A stretch of DNA of 64,000 nucleotides from Hemibagrus wyckioides. Lineage: Eukaryota > Chordata > Actinopteri > Siluriformes > Bagridae. The notes under the pieces were generated by a model. The model had not been told where the DNA came from and did not search any database. It saw nothing but the letters and a program-made list of their open reading frames with translations. The stretch lies in contig NC_080723.1 in the NCBI RefSeq assembly GCF_019097595.1, positions 12,376,511-12,440,510 on the forward strand, in the 5' to 3' direction. Within the stretch, counting starts at the first letter, position 1; every line of letters begins with the position of its first letter. The translations under genes and the position numbers were made by a program. Of this stretch, positions 27,201-37,204 are shown piece after piece.

Positions 27201-28340
27201 TAGCTGACATATTCTTTCTGTCTGAAAGGAAATGCTATTTCTAAGATTTATCAGCAGGGACTATGAGAATGATATTGTTATGGTATGTTTGTTATGTATA
27301 ATAGAAATAATTAAAAAAAAATCACGATGATGAAGTTAGTTGTGTGTTTGCTCAGATTTGGAGACTACAATGTTTACTGTCAAGCAAACAAAAATACACA
27401 GGTATGTGTAAAAATTCATACAAATGCAAACTTTAGAGCATTCATTTTGCCCTATATTGGGGTTATTTACATAGAACTAGTAAGTGATAGCTTTTAGGTT
27501 TATTTAATATTAGCATATTTCCTTTCACTTGTGTTTTAATGACTAGCACAACATCCTCAAGGAAGAAGGAAAGAAGCCACCACTCTCGCTGGGGAATGAT
27601 GTGTGGAGTCTCGCCTTAGCACTCTCTCAATCTCTCGATCTTTCCTTTATTAATTTTTATTTGTTGGTAGAGATTATCTTGGAGAAAAAAAAAAAGAATT
27701 GCCCTGCTTTTTAGCAAATGAATGGAGCAATAAAGAGGGAAGCGATTGAAATTGACAATAGTTCTATTAATTGATAAATTGCTCCATAAATAAACATTAC
27801 TGAGCAGTGACTGTGTAGCACAGTGCTTTCCTCCTTAAATCAAATTATTATTTTTTTTTTATGTATGTATAAATTAATTCATTTATTTGATTGTTAAAAA
27901 TAACAACTTAATATGAATAATAAGCATTTACTCATTTTCATTTACACGGTTTTATACTTCTTGTCACTTTTTCAGTTAAAATGTTTTACAGACATCCGAT
28001 TCCTAAGACTAAAATTAAAATGTAAAAATTCAATTAAAAAAATAATATTAAAATAATATAATATAATTTTTTTTTTCCAGCGGTTCAGTGATCTAACATG
28101 ATAATAGCCTGATAAATTTGAATTATTTTGGGATATTTAAGTTTGTCATCTGGGCTAGGACACATCTGTGTAATCTCTTGCTGAATGACTCATAAGTCAT
28201 TTTCTTTAAACAAAGCAGTTTGGCAGTCTGAATCCCTGCTTTTTCTCCAGTTCTTTTTAATTCCATGTCTTCAGAGAAGGGAGGAAAAAACAACACTGGA
28301 ATAATAATAAAATGCAAAATATGCTTGCTCATATCAGTTA
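24220..28340. other. Intronic stretch, repeat-poor
   Basis: About 4 kb with almost no simple repeats or recognisable transposons, an unusually clean stretch for this window. The part at 27540-27840 (AT-rich homeodomain-type cores in otherwise mixed sequence) is the best candidate here for a conserved noncoding element. No exon is recognised before 28368. Confidence 0.4.
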
Positions 28341-28367
28341 TTCTTACTGTTGCTCTTGTTCTTGCAG

Positions 28368-28436
28368 GGTGGGCCACCAAGTGAAACTGAGTGTGAAGAT
28401 GTCCAGAGACTGCTGGCACTGTGGATAATTTGGCAG
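28368..28436 (+). other. lrrc4c: 5' noncoding exon of lrrc4c
   Basis: This 69-nt segment is preceded by a pyrimidine-rich tract ending in TTCTTGCAG (28359-28367) and followed by CAG|GTAAGTGTGG, both near-perfect splice signals. It is more GC-rich than its surroundings, lies on the same strand as the coding exon, and is the only such well-bounded small exon between 2 and 37 kb. It carries its own AUG with a 9-codon open frame (28399-28428), so it cannot extend the main protein; the frame before the main start is closed by a TGA at 37149. A second strong pyrimidine-AG at 28080 could act as an alternative acceptor giving a longer 356-nt form. Confidence 0.72.
28399..28428 (+). promoter_or_regulatory. 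Upstream open reading frame in the noncoding exon
   Basis: An AUG with A at position -3 opens a 9-codon frame, MSRDCWHCG, ending in TAA inside the same exon. If the exon is in the mRNA, ribosomes would meet this frame before the lrrc4c start, which usually lowers and modulates translation. Use of the AUG is not shown by sequence alone. Confidence 0.5.
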
Positions 28437-28444
28437 GTAAGTGT

Positions 28445-30720
28445 GGGAGGAGAGTTGGTGAGGAGTCCATTTCACTCATCTGAATGTCAGACAGTACCTT
28501 TCTTTCTATTGTGTAAGTGATAATGAGGAGCCTACTTTAGGAATCAGGAATCTTTGTCACATTTGGTGGATAATAGCTCATAGTTAGCACCATTGTTTGC
28601 CTTCAGTTTTCATCTTTTTACGCAGCATATTGAATGAATTAGTTTGAGTGATTTACCAGATATACTTTTCTTATATTGTGTAATTTATTGGGAGATCTAC
28701 TACTTGTAGATATTGTTCTATTATTTTTATTTATTTTCATTTATTCAGAGAAGGTACAAATGCATGCATGTTAGGCAACTCAAGAAGCAGAATCTCATTT
28801 CTTTTACAATGTTTATTGTAAACACTGGTTAATTTTTTTATTATTATTATTGCAATAGAAATAAAAGATCAGTCATCTACCAAAACATCTGATATGGCAG
28901 CTGTTCACCACATCACAGGAATAATTATATAGGACAATAGTCTTTAGTGGTGTAGTCTGTGCTTTCTCTTTTTTTTCTCATTTATCCCATAACATTGGTG
29001 ATTTCTTTATGTTGTGGTTTATTTATTTATTTATTTTAGAAAATGCTCACTAATACTCTCTTGCTCTATATGATGTTTCCAATATTTCCCACAAGGCAAT
29101 TATTATATAAATAACAGATGGCAACACTGGAACTAGCTCTACGTCTAAGTGCCTTTGTTGAATTAAGCAGCAGGCTACAATTATAAATCTGGCATTATTG
29201 AATGTATCCAACAATGCCCTGTTTTCTCAGAACAGTCCTCAAGTGGCTGTGCATTTTGATATTTGAGTAGCAAAAATTAAATTAATGGAATCATGTTCAA
29301 GTTATTGCAGGATTTTTCTCTCTTTCTTCCTCTTTTTCTGACAGAATGTTTGTTTAAAGTGATGATGAATATGAATGAATATGACTCAGTATATTCATGT
29401 AGTGTTAATGAGTGCACGAGTGTCACCATATGGTGAATCTGTTTTCAGTGTACTCTGTCCAATACAAACTTCGAATACTATTACACACAAATACTGCATA
29501 CTGCAGCAAAGTATTTGTATTTAAACAGTGTCTGTATTGCAGTGTAATGGGCAGCTTTTGTAAATATTTCATCTTTTAATTAAAATGCTATCCATTTTCT
29601 TGTGGACATGCAGAAGGTCAGAAGAAAAACAAAAATCTGTCCAGCACAGCACACACTTATTTCTGTTTAAACCTTAAGAGTTTACATTATTTTACTGTTT
29701 AACACAATTTTAGAATAAGAAAGATGATATATGCCTATGTAATAACAGGTAAACTTACTCAGTGACCATCAAATGTCAAAATGTATAATAAAGTATTTCA
29801 AAGCATCCTTGAAATCAGCTATGCACACTCGTGGCATGCTTTCATCTCTGCATTTTTAACTCAAAACTAAATTGTTGAATTTTTTTTTTCAGCATAATGC
29901 TTTACATAAAATCGCCTTTACATTCATTCAGTTGCTAGCTTTTGGTCATTGCTCCAGTAAGTCTAAGCAGCTGGCAGATTATTAAATACTTTTGTTTTAA
30001 AATCTGATATTCAGTGAATATTTTTGAAAGGTAGTTGTTGTCAAATTGATTGAAAATAATAGTTGTTATACTAATCCCATAGCATGCAAATGCTGGTGAA
30101 ATGGCTGCACTGTTTAAAACCTTTAATTTACTGGTATTGATTATGTTATAAGTAAGTTATTTAGTGATTTGAAATATGTTTGGAATGAGCAAGTCAAAGA
30201 AGGTGCTGATTCTGCTCCCAATATTGAGTAGCACTTAAATTTCTAATGGGGTGTCTGTTTTTGACCACTAGATATATTGACAGTATATATAACAGTATGG
30301 ATCTCAGCTCATGGAAGCATAAAATGGCACCTTCTAGCACTCTTACATGCAAAATTAGTGAGCTGCAAGTCTAGCAGAACACAGTGACATCTATGTGTTG
30401 GGTGTAACGAGAAGGCCATAGACCGTGACTGCACCTAAAGCCAAATTATCTGTTATTAATTCAACAAATGTAGTGGAACAAGAGAACGGCTCATCTTCAA
30501 CAGGCACTAGATAATCAGGTGAAACCACAATTTTGCTGACTATTTTTCTGATGTTGATGTTAAATTAAAACGCCTACTTTTGCACATTATATCCTGTGTA
30601 ATTCAATTAAAATACATACATATTTAGGAACAAGAAAGTATACCCGTCTTTAATTCTATATTTTTATGTTGTTGCTGCCTAAATAACATTTGTGTGGTCC
30701 TTACTGACATCTATTAAAAA
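28445..30720. other. Intronic stretch, no features seen
   Basis: AT-rich sequence with short homopolymer runs and TTTA patches (for example 29020-29035). No coding, RNA or mobile feature recognised. Confidence 0.45.
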
Positions 30721-30725
30721 AAAAC

Positions 30726-30756
30726 AAATAACCTCAGATGGAAACTGAGGTTATTT
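30726..30756. other. Perfect 12-bp inverted repeat (hairpin)
   Basis: AAATAACCTCAG at 30726-30737 pairs perfectly with CTGAGGTTATTT at 30745-30756 round a 7-base loop. It lies about 20 bp outside the Tc1-family copy, so it may be part of another small element; there is no T-run to suggest a terminator. Confidence 0.7.
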
Positions 30757-30777
30757 GAGAACCCCAGGGGGAAAAAT

Positions 30778-31481
30778 TAAGTACGCCATTCCTATGTCCA
30801 CAATCATTAAAAGAGTAATTAGCAGCCAGATGTTACTAATGAAATGCATGCGATCAATCATCAGGAACTGCGAGTACTTCTGTAAAAGCAGAATATTTGG
30901 CAGTTTGGTGTGCAAAGATATGTGTATACATCATACCAAATACAAAAGCCTCAAAAAAGAAATTGTTTCTGTTCATCATACTGGGCTTTAAGGGGATCTC
31001 CAAATAATTTGAAATTCAACAGTGAGAAGTATTGTTTACAAACAGAAAGCCTTCCACAGAGTTCCAAATCTTCTGTGGACTACTTCCACAGCATATCATC
31101 ACAAACACGTTATACCAACTGTCAAGAATGGTGGAAGAGGATGGATGATTTGGGTTTGTTTCAGGGCCAAAAGTGGGTCATGCTATAGTACAGTGATCCC
31201 AAACTCACTAGCAAATTGCCATCTGAAGAAGCAAAAGACAAGGTGCTGGAATGACAAGTCCAGACCTCAACCCCACTGAGCCTTGTGGCAGGATATAATG
31301 GTAGCTGAGCATAGACAAATGCCCTCAAACATCGATGCACTGAAGCAATGTTTTTAAAGGAGAATTGGCCAGAATTTCTCCAGAATGTTGTGACAGATTA
31401 ATAACATCCTACAGAAAATGTTCACATCATTTTTTTTTCTAAAGGTGGTCTTACATGTTTCTGAATTATAGGGTGTACTTA
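30778..31481 (+). pseudogene. Internally deleted Tc1-family element
   Basis: The ends are inverted: TAAGTACGCC at 30778 against GGGTGTACTTA ending at 31481. Between them are decayed transposase blocks on the + strand: a TVKNGGRGWMIWVCF stretch (in the frame of 31022-31279) and, near 31266, DLNPTE, the block that holds the third catalytic acid of DD34E transposases, followed by a piece like the usual C-terminus. The N-terminal half and second Asp region are lost or scrambled, so the copy is about 700 bp and dead. It belongs to a different Tc1 family from the copies at 16, 43 and 47 kb. Exact ends and TA target sites are uncertain. Confidence 0.75.
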
Positions 31482-32783
31482 TTTATGCCCTGATAAACTA
31501 AAAACAAGCCGGCACACTGGCAACACCGATAAAGACACATATACACATACTCTGTGATTTGTGTAAAGGTGTAATATGTTTACATGCAAACACCAAAGAT
31601 GTGGTATATGGTAATGCTCATGGAACATTGATCACAAAAGTAAATCTGTAGGGGGATTGACCTAGACTGATAGCCATCTCCTCAGCACACCCACTTATCC
31701 CCTTCCCAGGCAGGTCTGATCAATAACATGTCTGTATGTCAGACATGCTTCTGCTTAATAACACAAATAAATCAAACCAGCTAACAGTTATGCTGCTCTT
31801 GCACCAACAGTAATTCCATGCACAACTGCATGTGTGTTCCACAGGGAGAGAGAGAGAGAGAAAGCTGAGAAGTGGCCAGCACTGTAGACCTTATTGTATA
31901 ACTAAACCTGTGTAAGTGCTTACTATATATGTGCTAAATGAATGAGAAGTCTCTCTCTCTCTCTTTCTCTCGCTCTCTCTGTGAATTTTTAGGATTCACA
32001 ATCTCAACCTCTTGACACATTTAATTATTCCATGGCAAGTGAGTTTGTTTGTTTAAACTCAAGGGAGAAACTGTTATTGAAGCAGCATTTTTCTAGTGTT
32101 TTCAATAAGGCAAACCCGTATGCAATATTCATTGCATTTATTCCACTATCCTCTTGAGTAAGTTCCCCCTTCATCATTGCATAGACATTCTGACACAAAT
32201 AATATCAATTTGCGTTTTCCATTTTCCCTGTTTTTTTCTTTCTCATTCATTGCTTCCTTGTTTTCCCTATCACCAAGAGGATTCATGGTTACTCATGTGC
32301 ACAGCAGCTTATCTGTGTATAACATCATAGCATCCCAAATGAGGAAAATCCCCTGATGGGCTTTAATTATTGCTAATGACTAAATGCCTGTGATGCTTGT
32401 ATTATCTCTCTCTGCTCTGTGTCTCTTTACTTGTCTCTCTCAATGTGTTTATGGTGATGGGACTCATCCTTTAATAGGAACATATTTATGGTGTCCATAT
32501 AGTGAGGAGTAATTCTTTCTTCTGAATAACTTGGCTCCCTTCAGGCAGGTTTTCAGCTTATATATGCTCATATTAACTATGACTACTTCATGTGAATATG
32601 TAACATTTAGTAATAATACAATTTAATGCATACTCTATATTAAAAGTTGAGAGCTTATCTAAATTAATATGACTAAAAATGAGTATGTGATGTTCAGTAA
32701 GGACTTTACATTTTTTAATTAATGCTGTTGTGTTTTGTGCCTTGGTTTTGTGTGTCTGAATTTGCTGCTGAATTTCTAAATTT

Positions 32784-32955
32784 CTGGCATTGGGCAGACA
32801 CCCTTATCCTGAGCGGCTTACATTTTATCTTGTGTGTGTTTTTTATTTAATGCAACTGAGCAATTTATGGTTAAGGGCCTTGCTTAGAGGCCCAGCAGTG
32901 GTAGCTTGGTGGACCTGGGAATCAAACTCACAACCTTAATCAAACTCTAAGCTGT
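32784..32955 (+). mobile_element. SINE-type fragment
   Basis: GGCATTGGGCAGACACCCTT followed by GAGCGGCTTACA and by a GGTTAAGGGCCTTGC block and GGCCCAGCAGTGG is the conserved body of a very common fish SINE-type repeat. Related sequence, inverted, is at about 58280-58412. Only the body is preserved; no intact RNA polymerase III promoter is visible. Confidence 0.65.
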
Positions 32956-32959
32956 TATA

Positions 32960-35900
32960 ATTTTTAGTATAACCTCTAAGCTGTTATGCTTTTAGTGCTT
33001 TTGTTGTGTCTGATGCTTTTGGTTTCTTTTGCTTGGATAACGTATTGTACATGAAAGTTATTCATTCTCAGAGTATAATGAAATATGAAATGAATTGGCT
33101 GCTTTGTATTTTATTCATGATATTGAAAAATAGAATCTGATAGACATTGAATTCAAGAAGCAGGTTATTTGTGTATATTTTTATATGTTTCAGTTAAAAG
33201 TAAAACTTCATTTACAAACTTTGGATAAGTGTGCAAAACAGCATGTCACGTAAAATAAGAATACAATTTTGCAGAGAATATATACTATATAGACAACAAA
33301 TAGTCATATAAGCTATTATGTGGGCTTTTTTCCATTTCTGACACAATTAGAGTAAAAGCTATTTCTCTGCAGATTTGTCTCAGTCATGAATGCATGTTTC
33401 CTTATAAGGTGTTGGCATGGTGACTGAGAACAGGAAGTAAGGCCATGCCAATGGAAGGAATGTCTCCAAGGAGACTCAGAGGCACAAGTTTGTGTAATTC
33501 CCTGCTGATGAGCATCTGGAGACAGATGGGCCATAGAAGGATACAGTTTGCTCAATAATTTGCAGCTTATGTAATTAAGCATTTACAGGATACCCATATT
33601 TGAATATTCCACATGCAGCGGAACTGAAATTTGCTTAAAGGATTGACCAACAGAATTGCAGCACATAAAGACAACAGATGTCCACTTGTTACAGTAGTTA
33701 TTTATACTGCAAAATGCTAGTCTTAGATTCAACACGACAAGTGCAAGTGGGTGCATATTAAATCACTCACTTTATAGAGGTTTTTCCAATAGCAAACTAT
33801 GCAACTGTTTGCAATTTGGCAGTGATATTCTGAATATAAATTGTTATGCAGCTAATATTTAGATGTTTGCACAAGTATGGATTAGGAAATGTCACCTCTG
33901 TTAATTGAACAAATTCCACAGTTTCCCAGTAATAAGTTCATTGAAATGTTTAATACTTTGCGATACTGGCATTAAATATTATAAGCTGAAAGTATCTCTA
34001 TGAAATAAGTACAAAAGTATTGTGCAATCAGCTTTTTTTTTTGCCAAAATACAAATTAACGACTTACATCTTGATAAGATCTTTAGTAATCCATTCACTA
34101 ACACTTGTTACAGTTTCTACCACTTGGGCAATTTGTACCACCTTGCATCTTGATTTAAGAGACTGTGACAAAAGAGAGAGAGAGAGAGAGAGACAGACAG
34201 AAAGAGAGAGGAGCCATCTGTACCCAGACAAGACTGAGCCCATACTAAATGCTTCTTTACTACCATCTTTGCCATCGTGTTCTTGTACTCACCTTCATTT
34301 TAGTACTGTGAAAATCCAGACTTTCTCTGACCTGTTACACATGCATCTCAATTCTCAGTTCCTGCAAAGACTCTCTCGTAGACCTAAAGTGTCAGATCCA
34401 CAACCTTTTATTTCTTCTACTAGTCTTTTTTCAGTTACATTTCTCTTATTCTCACACACAACATTTCAAGATGGAAGGGGCATCTGTGGGTCAAAGGAAG
34501 AGAATAAAGTCTTCAGATATCATTATTCGCTTAGAGAAGAATCAGATAGCATTTTTCCCTTTGTGAGATTAGACAGAGGCCAGACAGAGACATATCCATC
34601 ATGGAGGATCTTTGTCATCGGCAGTTGGTTTTGTTTTAGCCCTGCTCGTCTGCCTACACCTGCCACCACCACAGTGAGCTTTGCCAAATATAGCTTTATT
34701 TGGTTCTATGAGTGCCAAAATGTATTACTTCACTGAAACATCTAAGTACATCTGATTGACAGGCTTCTCTCTCTACTCCATATCATATCCATTTATGGGT
34801 TCTATGTTTGTTTCTCTAATATGTTTTTCTCTTATATTTAGCTGATGGCATATATGGAATACATCTTACCAGCAGTACATCTTCTGGCTTTTGCTACTGC
34901 TACTGCCCTAGTGCACCTAGAGTCCCTCTCCTATTTATGCTGTTCCTTGAGCCTCTATATTTCTGTCCCAGCTACCAACCCATTCCCAATCGATGAAGCC
35001 AAAGGCCTGCCTGTTATGGTTTATAGAGGCTGTCTGTAGTAAGCTCATGAATTTTGCACTAGTGGTCTGTGGTGCAGGCTGAAGTTTACAGTGCAAAGCT
35101 CAATCTACAGCCTTTTTTTTCACCTAACAGGCCTTTAGCACCTGTGAGCCCATAGCGAGAGACCTGAATCCCACACTTCCATCAACTGAATGTTGTACTC
35201 AACAAAGAGAGCTGCAACAGCAGCCATTTCCTCCAGCTGGAATATGCCATTGGTGCTATTTTTGCCTGAATCATCAAGGTAACTGGCATCTGTGGCCCTA
35301 CTGACATCTGGCTGTACACTGCTAAATCACTGTTTCTGCACCCTGTGAATCGCACAGCTGATGTCTGAGGACAACATGGGATTAGACTGAGCTAATGTCA
35401 TTCCTTTAAAGAGAACTGACATTTAAATCATGACTAAGATCTCTGTTGCATTTACAGAAATGTGGAAACGTGGAGCAACTGCTTGTCTACAAAATCTGCC
35501 AGTGTTGTTGCTTATAAGTTCCTTCTTTTTCACCTTCCTGGTGGTATTTTGATGTACAAAATATATCTAATGGTGCCAAATATGATTAACTAATTTATTT
35601 AAATTTTATGGTAAGATTAAAGAGTGGAATCATCATCATCATCATCATCATCATTTGTTTGGGAAAAGTCCTTTTATGTATAAACCCCTGTACTCCTATT
35701 TGGTTCCTGCATTCCTATAATAGTCCTTATATGTATAATCAATGAAATATCTACTATGTCTTTTATATGCAGTGTTATGATCTGTATTCCAGTTAGGTCT
35801 GATAATAGGCAGTAAGGCCTAATTTAAAACAATTAACATCAATGGACTTGATATAATTTTCAGTCTTCTGCGTTCCCTGCCTGCTGTGTCATGCTCTCTG

Positions 35901-36830
35901 TGTGCTGGAACACATGTCTTTCTGCCCTCAGGCTGGCAGAATTAATAATCATGGTAATCATGCAATTATAGAGTAACAGAATGGCCTTTCAGTAGAAGAA
36001 AAGAGCCTTTCCCTTATGGCAATGCCCTTTGGTTAAATGCAATGAATGAATACTCATTTTAGATGAAAAATGAGATGGTATTCTGTTTGGAATTCTTCCG
36101 CATGCAAGTTTTCCACATACCATACATCCAAACCTGTTCAGAACTAGAACTACTCAAGAGAGTAATATTACACACGTAAATATATATCCAGGAAGTAAAT
36201 ATGGATTGACAATGTGATGTATTACACACAGGCACACTCAATGCCTCACTATACTGCACAGGAAAGTAAAATAAATTGCATCTTACATTCTGAACTGACA
36301 CTTACACATACATAAACACAGAGCCAGTGGAGTTAGATTAGCTGTATTCCCAGAGTAGCAGGATTTCCAACTTCACTCACTCTTAGTCAAAAGCTGCCCC
36401 ACATATTCCTCCACTGCTGTTTTCTATTCCCAGTCTAGTCACATCCATGCCTCTGAGCATTTCTGAGTGATGTAATGAGAACTCTCCAGACATGTTGGGT
36501 TGATTGAAGGACTGCTACATGGCAAGTCCCACAGTTATTTATGACCCCCGAGTCTGCAAAAATAAATTAAGCACCACTAGTTGACATGTTTGCCTGTATA
36601 CCTCTGCCAGGGGACAGGAGAAACAAGAAAACAGTTCTCACTACTGAGCTTCAGCTTTATTCAGATAGGATATGGAAATGCTTAGAATGTATTAAATATT
36701 TGATGATATTTGCACTCTGCTAAGGCCATCCATGTTGAAAGTCTATAAAGATTTTTTTGTCTGAATCTTTAAATGGTTAAGAATGTTCTATGTGACTTCA
36801 AAATGTCCCATCTGTTATTTTATAAAATAA
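32960..36830. other. Intronic stretch with one unusually long open frame
   Basis: It includes an open frame of 238 codons on the + strand (34020-34736) that runs through a GA repeat and has no recognisable domain, and a short (ATC)n array at 35630-35654. I treat the frame as probable chance. Nothing else is recognised. Confidence 0.4.
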
Positions 36831-36837
36831 ATTCATT

Positions 36838-36864
36838 CAATCAATCAATCAATCAATCAATCAT

Positions 36865-36940
<76 letters not shown>
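36838..36940. repeat. Compound (ATCA)n-(TATC)n array
   Basis: About 6 ATCA/TCAA units (36838-36862) followed by about 19 TATC units. The array ends about 160 bp before the acceptor of the lrrc4c coding exon, so length variation could affect the branch-point region only indirectly. Confidence 0.95.
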
Positions 36941-36941
<1 letters not shown>

Positions 36942-37098
36942 TAATAACATGAAATAAACTTAAAATTAAAAATATATGTTTTGGGATAATTGTTATTACT
37001 TTATATTTAAGCTTATTCAGTGATTTGCAAACATTGCCTCTTGAGATTGACACCTTGTCTTAAGCTTGAACTAACCTCATTCTCTCTCATTCTTCCAG

Positions 37099-37151
37099 CT
37101 TTCACATTACAACGCACCCCAAAGAGTGGACAGCCATCCTACGAATTATGA
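37099..37151 (+). other. lrrc4c: 5' untranslated part of the lrrc4c coding exon
   Basis: The exon begins after CTTCCAG at 37098. Its 53 untranslated bases end with an upstream AUG four bases before the main start, in a different frame. Confidence 0.7.
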
Positions 37152-37204
37152 ATGTTGAACAAGATGACCTTCTTCCCACAGCAGCAGACGATGAGAGGTC
37201 CTAG
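37148..37204 (+). promoter_or_regulatory. Overlapping upstream open reading frame
   Basis: The sequence ATGAATG places an AUG at 37148 with A at -3. Its frame runs 18 codons ([18 protein letters not shown]) and stops with TAG at 37202, 50 bases inside the lrrc4c frame. The annotated-style start at 37152 has T at -3 and T at +4, a poor context, while the next in-frame AUG at 37164 has A at -3. Leaky scanning or start at codon 5 are therefore possible. Confidence 0.6.

Larger units (their letters stand above)
28437..37098 (+). other. lrrc4c: Intron 2 of lrrc4c
   Basis: It is bounded by GTAAGT at 28437 and by a CT-rich tract ending in CTTCCAG at 37098. It contains a Tc1-family deletion copy, a SINE tail, GA/CT tracts (31850-31860, 31953-31980, 34174-34192) and a large compound ATCA-TATC array close to the acceptor. 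No other exon is recognised. Confidence 0.65.

Noticed and set aside
28123..28479. 118-codon minus-strand open frame over the small noncoding exon
   Set aside because: It is antisense to a well-bounded + strand exon, crosses both its splice sites and shows no domain; a shadow frame.
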